Shown here: piece after piece, positions 23,079 to 33,982 of the stretch | Numbering within the stretch: position 1 is the stretch's first letter | Layout: every line of letters starts with the position of its first letter | NCBI RefSeq assembly: GCF_024166365.1 | Contig: NC_064846.1 | Coordinates: 24,821,866 to 24,885,865 of the forward strand | Length of the DNA stretch: 64,000 nucleotides | Direction: 5' to 3' | DNA from: Elephas maximus indicus | Lineage: Eukaryota; Chordata; Mammalia; Proboscidea; Elephantidae | The notes under the pieces: model-generated | Told to the model about the DNA's origin: nothing | Databases searched by the model: none | Seen by the model: only the letters and a program-made list of their open reading frames with translations | Position numbers and translations under genes: made by a program

Positions 23079-23429
23079 TCTTACATACTTTGGACATGTT
23101 GTCAGGAGGGATCAGTCCCTGGAGAAGCACATCATGCTTGGCAGAGTACAGAGTCAGCGGAAAAGAGGAAGACCCTCAACGAGGTGGACTGACACAGCGG
23201 CTGCAACAATGAGCTTAAGTACAACGATTGTGAGGGTGGCGCAGAAACGGGCAGTGTTTTGTTCTGTTGTACATAGGGACCCTATCGGAACCAGCTCGAT
23301 TTAACCTAACAACAACAACAACAGTATACATGTTCTGTTGTTTATAGTAGTTTCAGGATTGTTAACCTGTACCCCATGAAAAACAACTTTATTAACTAGC
23401 GTGTTTGTACAGTTTAATTTGTCTGTAGT

Positions 23430-23500
23430 GTTACCCATTGCCCCCGAGTCAATTCCGATTCATACTGATGCTATAGGACAGAGTAGAACTGCCCACAGTC
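23430..23500 (-). mobile_element. AfroSINE 3' fragment
   Basis: 'ttacccattgcccccgagtc' followed by 'gctataggacagagtagaac' and 'gcccacag': the 3' half of an AfroSINE in antisense, lacking the tRNA-like head. No clear duplication. Confidence 0.8.
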
Positions 23501-24901
23501 TCCATTTATTTCCAGAGTTATTGAGGACAGCAGCTCTCCCCCCACCAACCCCTTTCACTGTGGTTGTGTCATACACCTCTAATGCAATTAGATTGTTTTG
23601 TTGTGGTTTGAATTTCATCCTGGGATCCTCTGACCTCCTAATTGATCTTTTTTTAATTCTCATACATTAAGATTCACACTTTGTGCTATAACATTCTATG
23701 GCATTTGACAAATACATTATGCCATGTGTCCATTTTTACAGTATAGTATATACAGTATATATACAGCATACACAGAATAATTTCCCTGTCCTAAAGCAAT
23801 TTCTTTTCCTTCATTAATCAATGCCCCCTCAAACCTCTAGGAAACACTACCCGTTTCCTGTCTCTATAGTTTTACATTTTCCAGAATGTCAGGCCACCTT
23901 CTTTCACTTAGAAATATGTACTTAAGATTTATACATGATGTTGTGTGGATTTATGGTTCATTCTCTTTTTTACTGCAGAGTTATATTGCACTATATATAT
24001 GTATCACATTTATTTTTATCCATTTACCTTTGAAGGACATGTTGGTTGTTTTTGCAGTTATGAAAAAACTGACCTAAACATGCAGGTTCTTGTATGAATG
24101 TAAGTTTTAAAATCAGTTGGATGAAAACCTAAGAGCACAATTGCTGAATCATATGGTAAAACAATGTTTAGCTTTATAAGAAACTGCAAATTATCTTGAA
24201 AAATTACTATACCGTTTTGCATTCCCATAAGAAATGAATGAAATAAATTCCTGTTGCCTCACATTCTCATCAGCAATGGGTATTGTCAGATTTTGGGATT
24301 TTAGCCATTCTAATATAGGTGTAGTTGTATTGTGTTATTGCTTAAATTTGCATTTCCCTAATAACAAATGATTTGGAGTATTTTTTCATATGCTTACTTG
24401 CCATCTGTATATCATCTTTGGTGAGATATTTGTTCAGATAGTTTGTTCAATTTTTAATTCAGTTGTTTGTTTTCTTATTGTTGTCCTTTAAGATTTCTTT
24501 GTATATTGTGGATCAAACATTTTATCAGATATCAAAGTTACAAATATTTCCTACCAGTCCATAGCTTGTATTTTCATTCTCTTAGCAGTGTCTTATGCAG
24601 ATCAGAGTTTTTTTTTTTTTCCTCCTATGAGTTGTGTTTTTGGTGTTTTATTTAAAACTCATCACAAAACAAAAGGTCATTCAGATTTTCTCTGAAATTT
24701 TTGCATTTTATGTTTAGATCTATGATCTCTTTTGAGTTGGTTTTTTGAAAGGTGTAAGGTCTGTGTGTAGGTTCTTTTTTTTATATATGGACATCCAATT
24801 TCTCCCATACCATTTGTTGAAAATATGATCCTTCCATTCAACTGCCTTTGCACCTTTTTTAAAAATCAGTTGACCATATGTGTGTGTGTGTATATTCGTG
24901 T

Positions 24902-25112
24902 AGAGTCCCCGAGTAGTGGAAATGGTTAACACAGCTGCTAACTGAAAGATCGGAGGTTCAAGTCCACCCAGAGGCGCTTCAGGAGAAACGCCTGATGATG
25001 TGCTTCTGAAAAATCAGCCATTGAAAATCCTATGGAGCACAGTTCTACTCTGACACACATGGGGTTGCCATGAGTCAGAATCAACTCTACAGCAACTGAT
25101 TTTGGCTTTATT
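24902..25112 (+). mobile_element. AfroSINE, long form
   Basis: Head 'ccccgagtagtggaaatgg', B-box-like 'ggaggttcaagtccacc', long-form insert ('gatgatgtgcttctgaaaa'), 'cacagttctactctgacac' and 3' module 'gagtcagaatcaactctac'. Preceded by a short (TG)n run in L1 sequence. Confidence 0.88.
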
Positions 25113-25181
25113 TCTGGGGTAACTGTGTCTATTCTTTCACCAGTACCATGCTATCTTGATTATTGTGGCCTAATAGTAAAT

Positions 25182-25386
25182 CCAAAGGTGCCCTGCTGGC
25201 GTGGTGATTAAGTACTTGACTGCTAACCAAAACGTGAGCTGTTCAAACCCATCAGCCCCTCCTCAGGAGAAAGATGTGGTAGACTGCTTCCATAAAGATT
25301 AAGCCTTGGAAATCCTATGGGGCAGTTCTACTCTGTTCTTTAGAGTCGCTGTGAGCTGGAATCAACTCAACGACATACAACTACAA
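25182..25386 (+). mobile_element. AfroSINE, long form, with 11-bp TSD
   Basis: 'ggtgccctgctggcgtgg' head, 'ggagaaagatgtggtagac' long-form segment, 3' end 'caactcaacgacatacaac'. Direct repeat 'taatagtaaat' at 25171-25181 and 25387-25397. Confidence 0.92.
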
Positions 25387-26395
25387 TAATAGTAAATTTT
25401 GAGATTGAGTAGTGTGAATTCCCCAACTTTGTTCTTCTTCAGTATCATGTTGGCCATTCTAGATTCTTTGATTTCCATATAAAATTTAGAATCAGTTTGT
25501 CAATACCTACAAAATAGCTTTTTGAAATTTTGACTGGGGTTGTACTGAATCTATAGATCAAGTTGGGGAGACTTGACATCTTTGGAGTCTTCCAAGCCAT
25601 GAACACAGAATCTATATCCATTTGTTCAGATCTAGATGATTTTGTTCATCAGTATTTTAGCTATTCACATAGAGACTTTATATAAATTTTGTTAGATTTA
25701 TACCTAAGTATTTTGTTTTGAATGTTGTTGTATAGGGAAATGTTTTCCTAATTTCACTTTCTATTTGTTCATTGCTACTATAAAAAAAATTTTTTTTTTA
25801 CTATATAGAAGTGCAATTGATTTTTTATGTTGCTCTTGTATGCTGCAACCATGTTGAACTTGTTTATTAGTTCTAATAGTTCCCTAGTGAATTCCTTAGG
25901 ATTTTCTGTATACAATAGCAAGTTATCTAGAGAGCTTTGCTTCTTCCTTTCCATCTGAATACTTTCTATTTTATTTTCTTGCCTCCTTGCCCTGGCTAGA
26001 AGCTACTGTACAATGTTGAACAGAAATGGCAAAAGTTGACATCCTTTCCATGTTCCTGATCTTAGGAGGAAGCATTCAGTCCTTTGCCATTAAATATGAC
26101 TTTACTGTGAGTTTTTCATAAATGTCCTTTATTAGTTTGAGGGAGTTTTCTAGATTGTTAAGTGTTTTTATCATGAAAGGGTGTTTAATTTTGTCAAATG
26201 CTTTCTGAATGTCTATTGAAATGATTATGTGTTTTTTGTCCTTTTATCTATGGTTTATTGCATTGACTGATTTTCATATATTAAACCAACCATGCATTCA
26301 TGAGATAAATTCTCCTTGATCATGGTGTGTAATTGTTTTTAAATGCTGCTTGATACACTTTGCTAGTATTTTGTTGCAGATATTTGCATCTATAT

Positions 26396-26683
26396 TCATA
26401 AGGGATATTGATCTGTAGTTTCCCTTTCTTGTGACGTCCTTGTTTGCTTTCGTATCAGGTAAATACTGCCCTTATAGAATGAGTTGGGAAGTATGGTTTC
26501 CTCTTCAATTTTTTGGAAGAGTTTGTGAGGATTGGTGTCAATCTTTTTAGATGTTTGGTAGAATGCAACAGTGAAGCCATTTGGCCCTGGGCTTTTCTTT
26601 GTAGGAAGATCTAAAAAAATTTTTTTATTGTGGTTAAATATACATAACAAAAAGTTTATCATTTTAACCATTTTTAAGTTCAC
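26396..26683 (-). pseudogene. L1M ORF2 reverse transcriptase N-terminal remnant
   Basis: The minus-strand frame contains '[19 protein letters not shown]' and '[19 protein letters not shown]', the fingers of L1 RT (canonical K-S-P-G-x-D-G-F; here Asp has become Asn). Upstream residues come from the neighbouring L1 3' UTR and are not part of the protein. Only about 75 codons are L1-derived, and there are no catalytic carboxylates in this piece. Confidence 0.75.
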
Positions 26684-27400
26684 AATTCAGTAACATTAAT
26701 TGCACTCTCCATGTTGTGCTACCGTCATCACTATACATTCCAAAAGTTTTTCATCATCCCAAACAGAAATTCATTACCCTTTAAGCAATAACTCCCTACC
26801 CCCAATCCCCAGCCCCTGATAATCACTAATAAACCTTTGTCTGTATACACCTGACTATTCTAGTTATTTCATATATGGGAGATCATATAGTATTTACCCT
26901 TTTGTGTCTGACTTTTTTCACTCAGCATAATGTTTCCAAGGTTTATCCCTGTCGTGGCATGTATCAGAGCTTTATTTTCTCTTTATAGATGAATAATATT
27001 CCATTTTATGTATATACCACATTTTGTTTATCTATCATTTGTTGATGGCCATTTGGATTGTTTCCAGCTTTCAGCTGTTGTGAATTATGCTGCAATGAAT
27101 ATTGGTGTACAAGTGTCTGTTTATGTTGCTGCTTTGAAATCTTTTGGGTATACAGTTAGGAGTGGAATTTCTGGGTAATATGGTAATTCTATGCTTAACT
27201 TTTTGAGGAACCAGGAAAATGTTTTCCATACCAGCCGCACCATTTTACATTCCCATTACCAGTGGATAAGAGCTCAAATTTCTCCATATTCTCACCAACA
27301 TTTTATTATGTTTTTATGATAATAGCCATCCTAAAGAATATGAAGTGGTATCCCATTATGATTTGCATTTTCCTAATCACCGATGACATTGAGCAAGCTA
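26610..27400 (-). mobile_element. L1MA/L1MB-type 3' UTR and ORF2 tail
   Basis: 'attgtggttaaatatacata', 'ttaaccatttttaagttcac' and 'cccctgataatcactaata' are the antisense 3' end of a placental L1MA/L1MB element. This is followed by antisense ORF2 tail ('tccattttatgtatatacc', 'gctgcaatgaatattggtg', 'gcaccattttacattccc'). 5'-truncated near 27400. Confidence 0.8.
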
Positions 27401-27404
27401 TGGC

Positions 27405-27800
27405 AACACTGTGCACCAAGTTTTCCAAGTAGAAACTTGAGTCATCCTTGATACCACCCTACCTCCTCCACCTAAATCAGTAAGTCTATTAGTAGATAAT
27501 GTCAATTTTACCTCTGTCTCTTAAATATTTATTCTCTATTACACCACCATTGTCAAGGATGCATTTATGTTGGGCCTGGTCAACTGCAACCTCTACTAAC
27601 TAGTCTCCCTGCCTCTCCTTTTCCTATTCATTGTCCATGCTGTAGAAAGAATGATCTTTTTCAACTCAAACATGAAAGTGTCATTTTTTTACTCAAACCC
27701 ATTCATTGGTGTCTCAGTTCTCCTAGAATAAATTTCACACTTGCTGGGAAAATCAAATTTATTTCGATTCAATCCAGTTGCCCATGCAGTACTACTTCCT
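27405..27800 (+). mobile_element. LINE-2 fragment
   Basis: Sense L2 3'-region text: 'cttgagtcatccttgatacc', 'actagtctccctgcctctc', 'ctgtagaaagaatgatc', 'cattcattggtgtctcag'. It continues at 28430 after an LTR interruption, so both pieces are probably one L2 copy. Confidence 0.7.
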
Positions 27801-27819
27801 CTGTCCCTAACCACCAGAA

Positions 27820-28430
27820 CTAGGTCAGATTTCAAGTTAAAGGGCACAATCCTCCAGACTGCCAAGTTAGCCCAAGACTTTAGGCACCAAATGCAAGCAT
27901 GGGATGCTCCATGACATCCTTACTTCTGACCTGCTGGATACAAATTTGGGGGTTCCCTCTACCTCCTCAGGATACCAGACATAAGCTCCTACTACTCTCT
28001 TGGGTTTGATAATTTGCTAGAATGACTCACAGAATTTACAAAAAGGACACAAATGAAGTGATGCATGGGGAGAGGTCTGTGGGGGTTCCCCAACATGATG
28101 CTTCCATGACCTAAAAATGTACTCTCTACCCTCCCAATGCTTTGATGTCTATCATCAAGTAAGAAGCCATGGAACTTTATCGGAGCCTCATTATATAGGC
28201 ATGATTGATTGAATCAATCTCTAGTCCCCCCTCCCGCCCCGTCTCCTGAGATCAGGCTGATATCACATGATAAGCTTTTTCTGGCCTGGCCAGCCCTCCT
28301 AACCTGCAAGGTGAGTATGGTCTGGAGCACTTCAGACACTTCAGTCACCCAGGAAATTCCAAGGTTTTAAAGGTTATCTCTCAGGAGCCGAGGATAGAGA
28401 CCAAATTCTTTGGATAAAGCTAAATTCTTT
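27820..28430. mobile_element. Old retroviral-type LTR fragment inserted in L2
   Basis: About 600 bases inserted between two colinear L2 pieces. Text such as 'ttgctagaatgactcacag', 'cattatataggcatgattg' and 'aaggttatctctcaggagcc' recalls an old ERV LTR in antisense, but I cannot assign the family. No coding region. Confidence 0.5.
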
Positions 28431-28950
28431 ATCCCACAACACTCCTTGATATGGTGCAGAAAGCCCTTCATAATGTGGCCCCCTACCTCTCTCTCCAGCA
28501 TCATCTCTTGCCTCTCTTACCCTCTAAGTTCCTGCCATACATAAATCATTTTAGATCCTGAATTTTCTTCCCTTGTTCTTGCTCACCTCCAGACCTGTAC
28601 ATTCTGGTTCCTCTCATCTGGAGAACTCTTCCCCTTGTTCCTGGAGAATCCCAGAGCATCTTTCAAGTCTCCTCCTCATGCAAATCTTCCTTTAAGGAAC
28701 CATTCCTGACCATGCCCTCTGAAGCCTGGGGTTGGTGCCTTTCCTATGTGATACTAACACCTCATATTTTCATCTATCATTTGACCCTTTCTGTATTACA
28801 GTGTAATGGCCCCTTTACTTGTCTATGTACTCCATCAGCCTATGAGCTGTGTGAGGGCAGAGAGTGTAGTGGTGTTAGTGTATATCCAATTATTAGCACT
28901 TCGCTTGGCACATAGTAGGCACTCAATAAATAGTTGTTGAATAAATGAGG
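28430..28950 (+). mobile_element. LINE-2 3' end
   Basis: 'agcccttcataatgtggcc', 'ctctccagcatcatctcttg', 'ctggagaactcttcccc', 'ggcacatagtaggcactc' and 'aataaatagttgttgaataa' give the classic L2 3' terminus in sense orientation. Confidence 0.85.
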
Positions 28951-29298
28951 GTGAGGCATGTCAGAACATGGAAGGAAAGCAGTATCAACAAAAGCAAAGA
29001 GATTAAAATAAGCATGGTATGCCAGAGGAATAGACAGAGGGGACATGGCGTGTGAAGTGAGCAGAATGGTGGCAGTTAAAGTTGGAGAGGCAGAACGGGG
29101 TCAGATTATAGAGAACCTTGAATGCCAGAGTGAGGAATTTCAACTTGATGAACAAGGCAATGAGACATTCTATAAAGAAGCATGTTTAAAACTCTTTGGA
29201 CCCTTGTGTTTTCTACACACTGATCCTCCTGTGATACAGAGAAAAGAAGCAAGGGTGGCACTACTTAGTAGAAGGGTGACTATGGATAAGCTTTTATT
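28951..29298. other. Non-coding sequence, possibly an ancient repeat
   Basis: 'gagaaccttgaatgccag' with following 'gaggaatttcaacttgatg' resembles a phrase frequent in old mammalian repeats, but I cannot name the family. A short frame at 29045-29311 has no recognisable domain. Confidence 0.35.
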
Positions 29299-29299
29299 T

Positions 29300-29368
29300 T
29301 TGTTTATTTGATTGTTTTTATCAGCCTTATTCAGGTATCATTTACATACAGTAGAATTCACCTATTAT
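29300..29368 (-). mobile_element. L1M 3' UTR, left part of an interrupted copy
   Basis: 'tcaggtatcatttacatac' and 'agtagaattcacctattat' are antisense L1M 3' UTR. The same UTR resumes at 31614 ('ctatgaattgtggcaaata'), so the RTE at 29369-31613 sits inside it. A 5-bp 'aagca' at 29369-29373 and 31611-31615 may be the duplication. Confidence 0.8.
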
Positions 29369-29530
29369 AAGCACTGGAAGCACTCACTCATCTATGCCAA
29401 GAAATTTGGAAGACAGCTACCTGGGCAACCAACTGGAAAAGATCCATATTTGTGTCCATTTCAAAGAAAAGTGGTCCAACAGAATTCAGAAATTATCAAA
29501 CAATATCATTAATATCACACACAAGTAAAC

Positions 29531-30349
29531 TTTTTTTCTTTTACTTTAGATGAAGGTTCACAGAACAAACTAGCTTCTCATCAAAAAGTTAGTTCATATA
29601 TTGTTTTATGACATTGGTTAACAACCCCACAACATGTCAACACTCTCCCATCTCTACCTTGGGTTCCCTGTTACCAGATTTCCTGTTCCCTCCTACTTTC
29701 TAGTCCTTGTCCCTGAGCTGTTGTGCCCCATTAGACTTGTTTTGTCCTATGGGTCTGTCTAATCTTTGGCTAAAAAGTGAACCTCTGGAGTGACTTCATT
29801 ACTGAGCTTAAAGGATGTCCAGGGGCCATACTGTCAGGGTTTCTTCAGTCTCTGCTAGGCCAATAAGTCTGGTCTTTTTTTTTTTTTTTGAGTTAGAATT
29901 TTGTCCCACATTTTTCTCTAGCTCTGCCTGGGATCCTCTATTGTGATCACTGTCAGGGCAGTCAGTGGTGGTAGCCAGGGACCGTCTCATTGTACTGGAC
30001 TCAGTCTGGTGGGGACCATGGTAGATGTGGTCCATTAGTCCTTTGGACTAATATTTCCCTTGTATCTTTAGTTTTCTTCATTATTCCTTGCTCCCAAAGG
30101 GGTGAGGCCAATGGAGTATCCTAGATGGCCACTCACAGGCTTTTAAGACCCCAGATGCTACACACCAAAGTAGAATGTAGAACATATTCCTTATAAACTA
30201 TGTTATGTCAGTTGAGCTAGATGTTCCCTGAGACCATGGTCCACACAGTCCTCAGCCCAGTAATTCGGTCCCTAAGGGAGTTTAGGTTTGTCCATGCAGC
30301 TTCCATTACCTTATCCTGAACAAGTTGTGCTGGCTTCCCCAGTATTCAT
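29531..30349 (-). mobile_element. 5'-truncated L1 (3' UTR only) inside the RTE
   Basis: Antisense L1 3' UTR starting with a T-rich tail ('tttttttcttttactttag') and passing 'aggccaataagtctggtc', 'tttaagaccccagatgc' and 'cagcttccattacc'. The duplicated words 'acacaagtaaa' at 29519-29529 and 30350-30360 give an 11-bp TSD and restore the RTE sequence when joined. Confidence 0.92.
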
Positions 30350-30479
30350 ACACAAGTAAAACTTTGCTGAAGATAATTCAAAAATGGTTGGAGTTGTACA
30401 TTGACAGGGAACTGCCAGGAATTCAGGCCAGATTCTAAAGAGGATGTGGAAGGAGGACATCATTGCTGATATCAGGTGA

Positions 30480-31500
30480 ATCTTGGCTGAAAGGAGAGAA
30501 TACTGGAAAGATGTTTACCTGTTTTATTGACTACGCAAAGGCATTTGGCTATGTGGATCATAACAAATTATGGATAACATTGCAGAAGAACAGGAATTGC
30601 AGAACACTTAACTGTGCTCATGAGGAACCTGTATAAAGACCAAGAGGAAGTTGTTCAAACAGAACAAGGGGATACTGTTTGGTTTAAACCCAGGAAAGGT
30701 GTGCGTCAGGGCTGTATCCTTTCACCACACTTATTCAATCTGTATGCTGAGCAAATAATCTGAGAAGCTAGACCATATGAAGAAGAACAGGGCATCAGGA
30801 TTGGAGGAAGACTCATTAATAACCTTTGTTATACAGATGACACAACCTTGCTTGCTGAAAGTGAAAAGGACTTGAAGCACTGATGAAGATCAAAGACTAC
30901 AGCCTTCAGTATGGATATCACTTTAACATAAAGAAAACAAAAATCTTCACAACTGGACCAATAAACAGCATCATGATAAACAGAGAAAAGATTGAAGTTG
31001 TCAAGGATTTCATTTTACTTGGATTCACAATCAACACCCATGAAAAGAGCAGTCAGGAAATCAAAGGACATATTGCATTGGGCAAATCTGTCACAAATGA
31101 CCTCTTTGAAGTGTTGAAAGGGAAAGATGTCACTTTAAGGACTAAGGTGTGCCTGACCCAAGCCATGTAATTTTCATTCGCTCATGTGCATGAGGCAGCT
31201 GGACTATGAGTAAGGAAGACCAAGGAAGAATTGATGACTTTGAATTATGGTGTTGGCAAAGACCATTAAATATACCATGTGCTGCCAGAAGAATGAACAA
31301 ATCTGTCTTGGAAGAAGTACAGCCAGAATGCTCATTAGCAGCAAGGATGGCAAGACTTCGTCTTGTGTACTTTGAATATGTTATCCGGAGGGACAAGTTT
31401 CTGGAGAAGGACATCATGCTTGGTAAGGTAGAAGATCAGCAAAGAAGACGAAGACCCTCAAGGAAATGAATTGACACAGTGGCTGCAACAATGGGATCAA
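30480..31500 (+). pseudogene. RTE reverse transcriptase pseudogene
   Basis: Frames carry RT motif A ('FIDYAKAFGYVD'-like, the second acidic position read as Gly), 'GVRQGCILSPHLFNLYAEQI' near 30700, motif C as Y-T-D-D at 30830-30841 (canonical YADD) and the thumb at 30883-31170 ('FNIKKTKIFTTGPINSIMIN'). The C-terminal tail at 31206-31469 reads 'CSLAARMARLRLVYFEYVIR'. Stops such as TGA near 30763 and a one-base loss before 30883 break the frame. RT activity is lost, though two of three catalytic aspartates are legible. Confidence 0.85.
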
Positions 31501-31613
31501 ACAGTAACGATTGTGAGGATGGCACAGGACTGGGCAAGTTTCGTTCTGTTAATGTTCTTATAGGGCTGCTATGAGTCGAAACTGACTTGAGTGCGCTTAA
31601 CAACAAAAACAAG

Positions 31614-32043
31614 CATATACTTCTATGAATTGTGGCAAATATACAAAAACATGTAACCACCACCACAATCAAGATAAAGAACATTTCCTTCATCCCCAAA
31701 AGTTCCCTTTTTCTCAGAAATCCTCTACCCTCAACAGCAGCCCCTGGCAACCACTGATATGTTCTTCATCCCCAAAGTTTTGCCTTTTCTAGAAGGTCAT
31801 ATAAATAGAGTCATACAATATAAAGCCTTTTAGGTCTGGTTTCATTCACTTAGCCTTTAGGATTCATCTATATTATTACACGTATCCGTAGTATGTTGTT
31901 TTGTTTTGTTTGTTTGCTTTTTGCTGAGTAGTGTTCTGCAGTATAGATGTAACACAATTTGTTTATCCAGTCATCAGTTGATGGACATTTGAAATGTTTC
32001 CAGTTTGGAGCTATTATGAATAAAGTCACTGTGAATATCCAAA
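31614..32043 (-). mobile_element. L1M 3' UTR and ORF2 tail, right part of interrupted copy
   Basis: Continues the L1M left at 29368: 'aaccaccaccacaatcaag', 'ccctggcaaccactgatatg', then the ORF2 C-terminus in antisense ('gagtagtgttctgcagta', 'gctattatgaataaagtc'). Confidence 0.8.
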
Positions 32044-32654
32044 TAGCAGTGGCAGTGTGCTTGTCTAGCCCCTTAAATCAGAGCAAAGATGTCTGGTACA
32101 AGATGAATGGGTCTTAGAAGAGGCTGTTGGTCCACGGACCCATCAGAACTCACCCTCCTCTCCCCATCCACCCTGTCTAATTCATTTACATCATTATAAG
32201 AATGTTGTTATTGGTAATCTCAAACTGAAAGAAAAAAAAGATATATTCCTCTTGAAAAATTTTGGTAAATACAGATTCATAGTAGTGACCCACATCTTTG
32301 CATCTTCTCTCTGTCCTTCCTGTTTTCTCTATTTTCCTTTTTAAATTTATTTTTTCCTCTATTTCTGTGCCTCTTTTCTCCTCCTCTTTCTCTTATCTTC
32401 CCTTTTCCTTCTCTCTCTATTTTCTACCTGTCCTTCCCTTTCCTTTGCACCTCCTCCCTTCTGTTTTCCCCCCTTCCTTTCCCTCTTCCATCTGTCTTCT
32501 TTTAGCATAGAAATTTGTATTTACAAAATATTTAAATAAAGGATGTGGCCAATTTACATGCACTCTTACACACTATAAGCATTTTGTGTACTGCCAACTC
32601 ATTTTATTTACTTGTTTTAACTGTGAGGATACTAAGCAGTCAGCCCCATTTCTA
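32044..32654. other. Single-copy sequence with pyrimidine-rich tract
   Basis: No repeat family recognised at 32044-32290. From about 32300 to 32500 there is a C/T-dominated stretch ('cctctttctcttatcttccc') that produces a spurious 70-residue frame. Nothing supports a gene. Confidence 0.6.
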
Positions 32655-33125
32655 TTACATGAGAGCACATCAGTCAATTACAACTAATTTCCTATAGTGT
32701 TTTCTGAGAATTTCAGCTGGATAGAGCTTTTATGTTTCACTTTAAACTATGCAGTTGTTGATTCCTATGCCACATACCACTGCCAACCCTTCCTGCCCTC
32801 ATTAAAACTCCTATGTTTTGACAAATTGGAGTCATTAGTATTTCAGCCCTCTGAAATAGGTTTAATCATTCAGGCGGCGATGTTCTATGTTCAAACTTTT
32901 GTATTACCGAACTCCGCCTTTTCTTTTTCTTGTTAAATAGGAACTTGATATTTAAGCATCCTGGATTAGTGTTACAGGTGAACTTTCAGCCCACCCATGA
33001 GGATTTGTGCTCAAATTCCTGTGTCTAATGCCAGTGAGCATTAGTGGGACTAAAGAAGTTCATTTTATAGCTTTATTAGAATTGCTTCTTTTGTACCTAG
33101 GCCATTTTTCACAGGGCCTCGGCTT
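32655..33125 (+). repeat. Unnamed repeat, copy A
   Basis: Shares an ordered series of words with 39738-40235 and, for its first 110 bases, with 41486-41595: 'gagagcacatcag', 'atttcctatag', 'attaaaa', 'acaaattggagtc', 'ggtgaactttcagc', 'ggatttgtgctcaaat', 'gagcattag', 'ttgtacctaggcc'. Polyadenylation-like ATTAAA in the middle would fit an old LTR, but I do not recognise the family. Strand is assigned arbitrarily. Confidence 0.55.
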
Positions 33126-33965
33126 AAGGGTCTGTGCTAGTTCACTCACATTCTGCTTCCTTTCCCAGGGTGCATGAAGCCCTTCCTAAAAAAGAAATGG
33201 GGGGGGTGGTATGGGGGAAGGCTTACTGTGGTCCAAGTCTACTGGCTGTGAGTGGAGAGGCACAAGACCAAGGGGGAAATGAAAAGGGGCTGCAGAGAAG
33301 TGTGGTGTTTAGGATATTCGTAGAAATAATACCAGTGTCAAAGAACCAAATTAGAACGTTTTTATCTTGGCAAATAGCTTTAGGGAGGAAGGACAGGAGA
33401 AAGAAAGGGGGAAGAGGAGATGGGGTAAAGGAGAGGGCAAAAAGGAGGGAGTTGGAAACAATGGAGAGAGAGGATTCAATAACATCCTCTGCCTTCCCCT
33501 TCCTCCTCAAAAATTCCCGTTTCCAGGCTAAGCAAGCCCAGGTGTCTCAGAGGTCCCTCCCCAGCATGGTTTCCAGACCCACCCCCATCCTGCCCTCTTT
33601 CTCTCTTTAGATGCATTTTGCTTGTGGCCGCTACCCAAATGCCCCCCCTGCCATCTTCCTATTTTCACTGAATACTTCAAGTACAGGTCTGCCAACTCAT
33701 AGAGCCAAGCATAGAGCTGGCCTGTGCTATTGCTCCCTTGTTTCCAACTCTTTCTTTCTATTAATGCAGATGAAGATGGATTTAGTTTTCTGTGAAGCCA
33801 CAACATTCGACTGAATAATATTGATCTTACAGTCCCTGAAAACTCCTAAATCTTTTTTACATGTGTTGCTACTTAACCACATCTCACCCTTTGCTTGTGC
33901 ATCTGGTTGTTTCTGGACCCAAAATGCAGGGTGTTAGATTTATGTTCCACAGTTTGTGAACATTT
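33126..33965. other. Single-copy DNA without recognised gene
   Basis: G-rich at 33196-33225 and purine-rich at 33380-33470 ('gggggaagaggagatgggg'). A 158-codon frame (33134-33610) owes its length to the purine bias, has no domain I recognise and no splice or initiation context I would trust. The stretch could hold regulatory DNA, but nothing specific is visible. Confidence 0.5.
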
Positions 33966-33982
33966 AAAAATTATTTTTAGAT

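Larger units (their letters stand above)
21886..23325 (+). mobile_element. RTE LINE with ~1-kb internal deletion
   Basis: Plus-strand RTE starting in the endonuclease ('gtggacctcaccagatg'), through the linker ('gaccagacgagttgtgc') and the start of RT ('caaggctccaggaattgatg'). At 23078/23079 it jumps directly to the C-terminal tail ('tcttacatactttggac') and ends in 'ctaacaacaacaacaac'. By comparison with 57109 to 58093 of the nearly complete copy about 0.98 kb (RT palm and thumb) is gone. An AfroSINE (22680-22844) interrupts it. Confidence 0.9.
23600..26609 (-). mobile_element. Old L1M, 3' UTR through ORF2 RT
   Basis: Antisense old L1 in normal order: 3' UTR (23620-23900), ORF2 C-terminus (23900-24900), palm and RT (25115-26609). 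It is split by two AfroSINEs (24902-25112, 25182-25386). An (A)8(T)9 insertion with 'tactata' duplicated lies at 25783-25798. The element stops at 26609, where another L1 3' UTR starts. Confidence 0.8.
29369..31613 (+). mobile_element. RTE LINE (RT half), itself split by an L1
   Basis: Plus-strand RTE beginning in RT ('actcatctatgccaagaaa'), interrupted at 29531-30349 by an L1 3' UTR, then continuing through motif A ('tttattgactacgcaaagg'), the palm, motif C ('tatacagatgacacaacc') and the C-terminal tail to 'gcgcttaacaacaaaaac'. 5'-truncated, no endonuclease. Confidence 0.9.

Noticed and set aside
27820..28430. Provirus
   Set aside because: Only LTR-like sequence, no gag, pol or env coding text and no second LTR in the window.
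33134..33610. 158-codon frame as a host gene exon
   Set aside because: Purine-biased composition removes stops; no domain, no credible splice sites, and an overlapping frame on the other strand is equally open.
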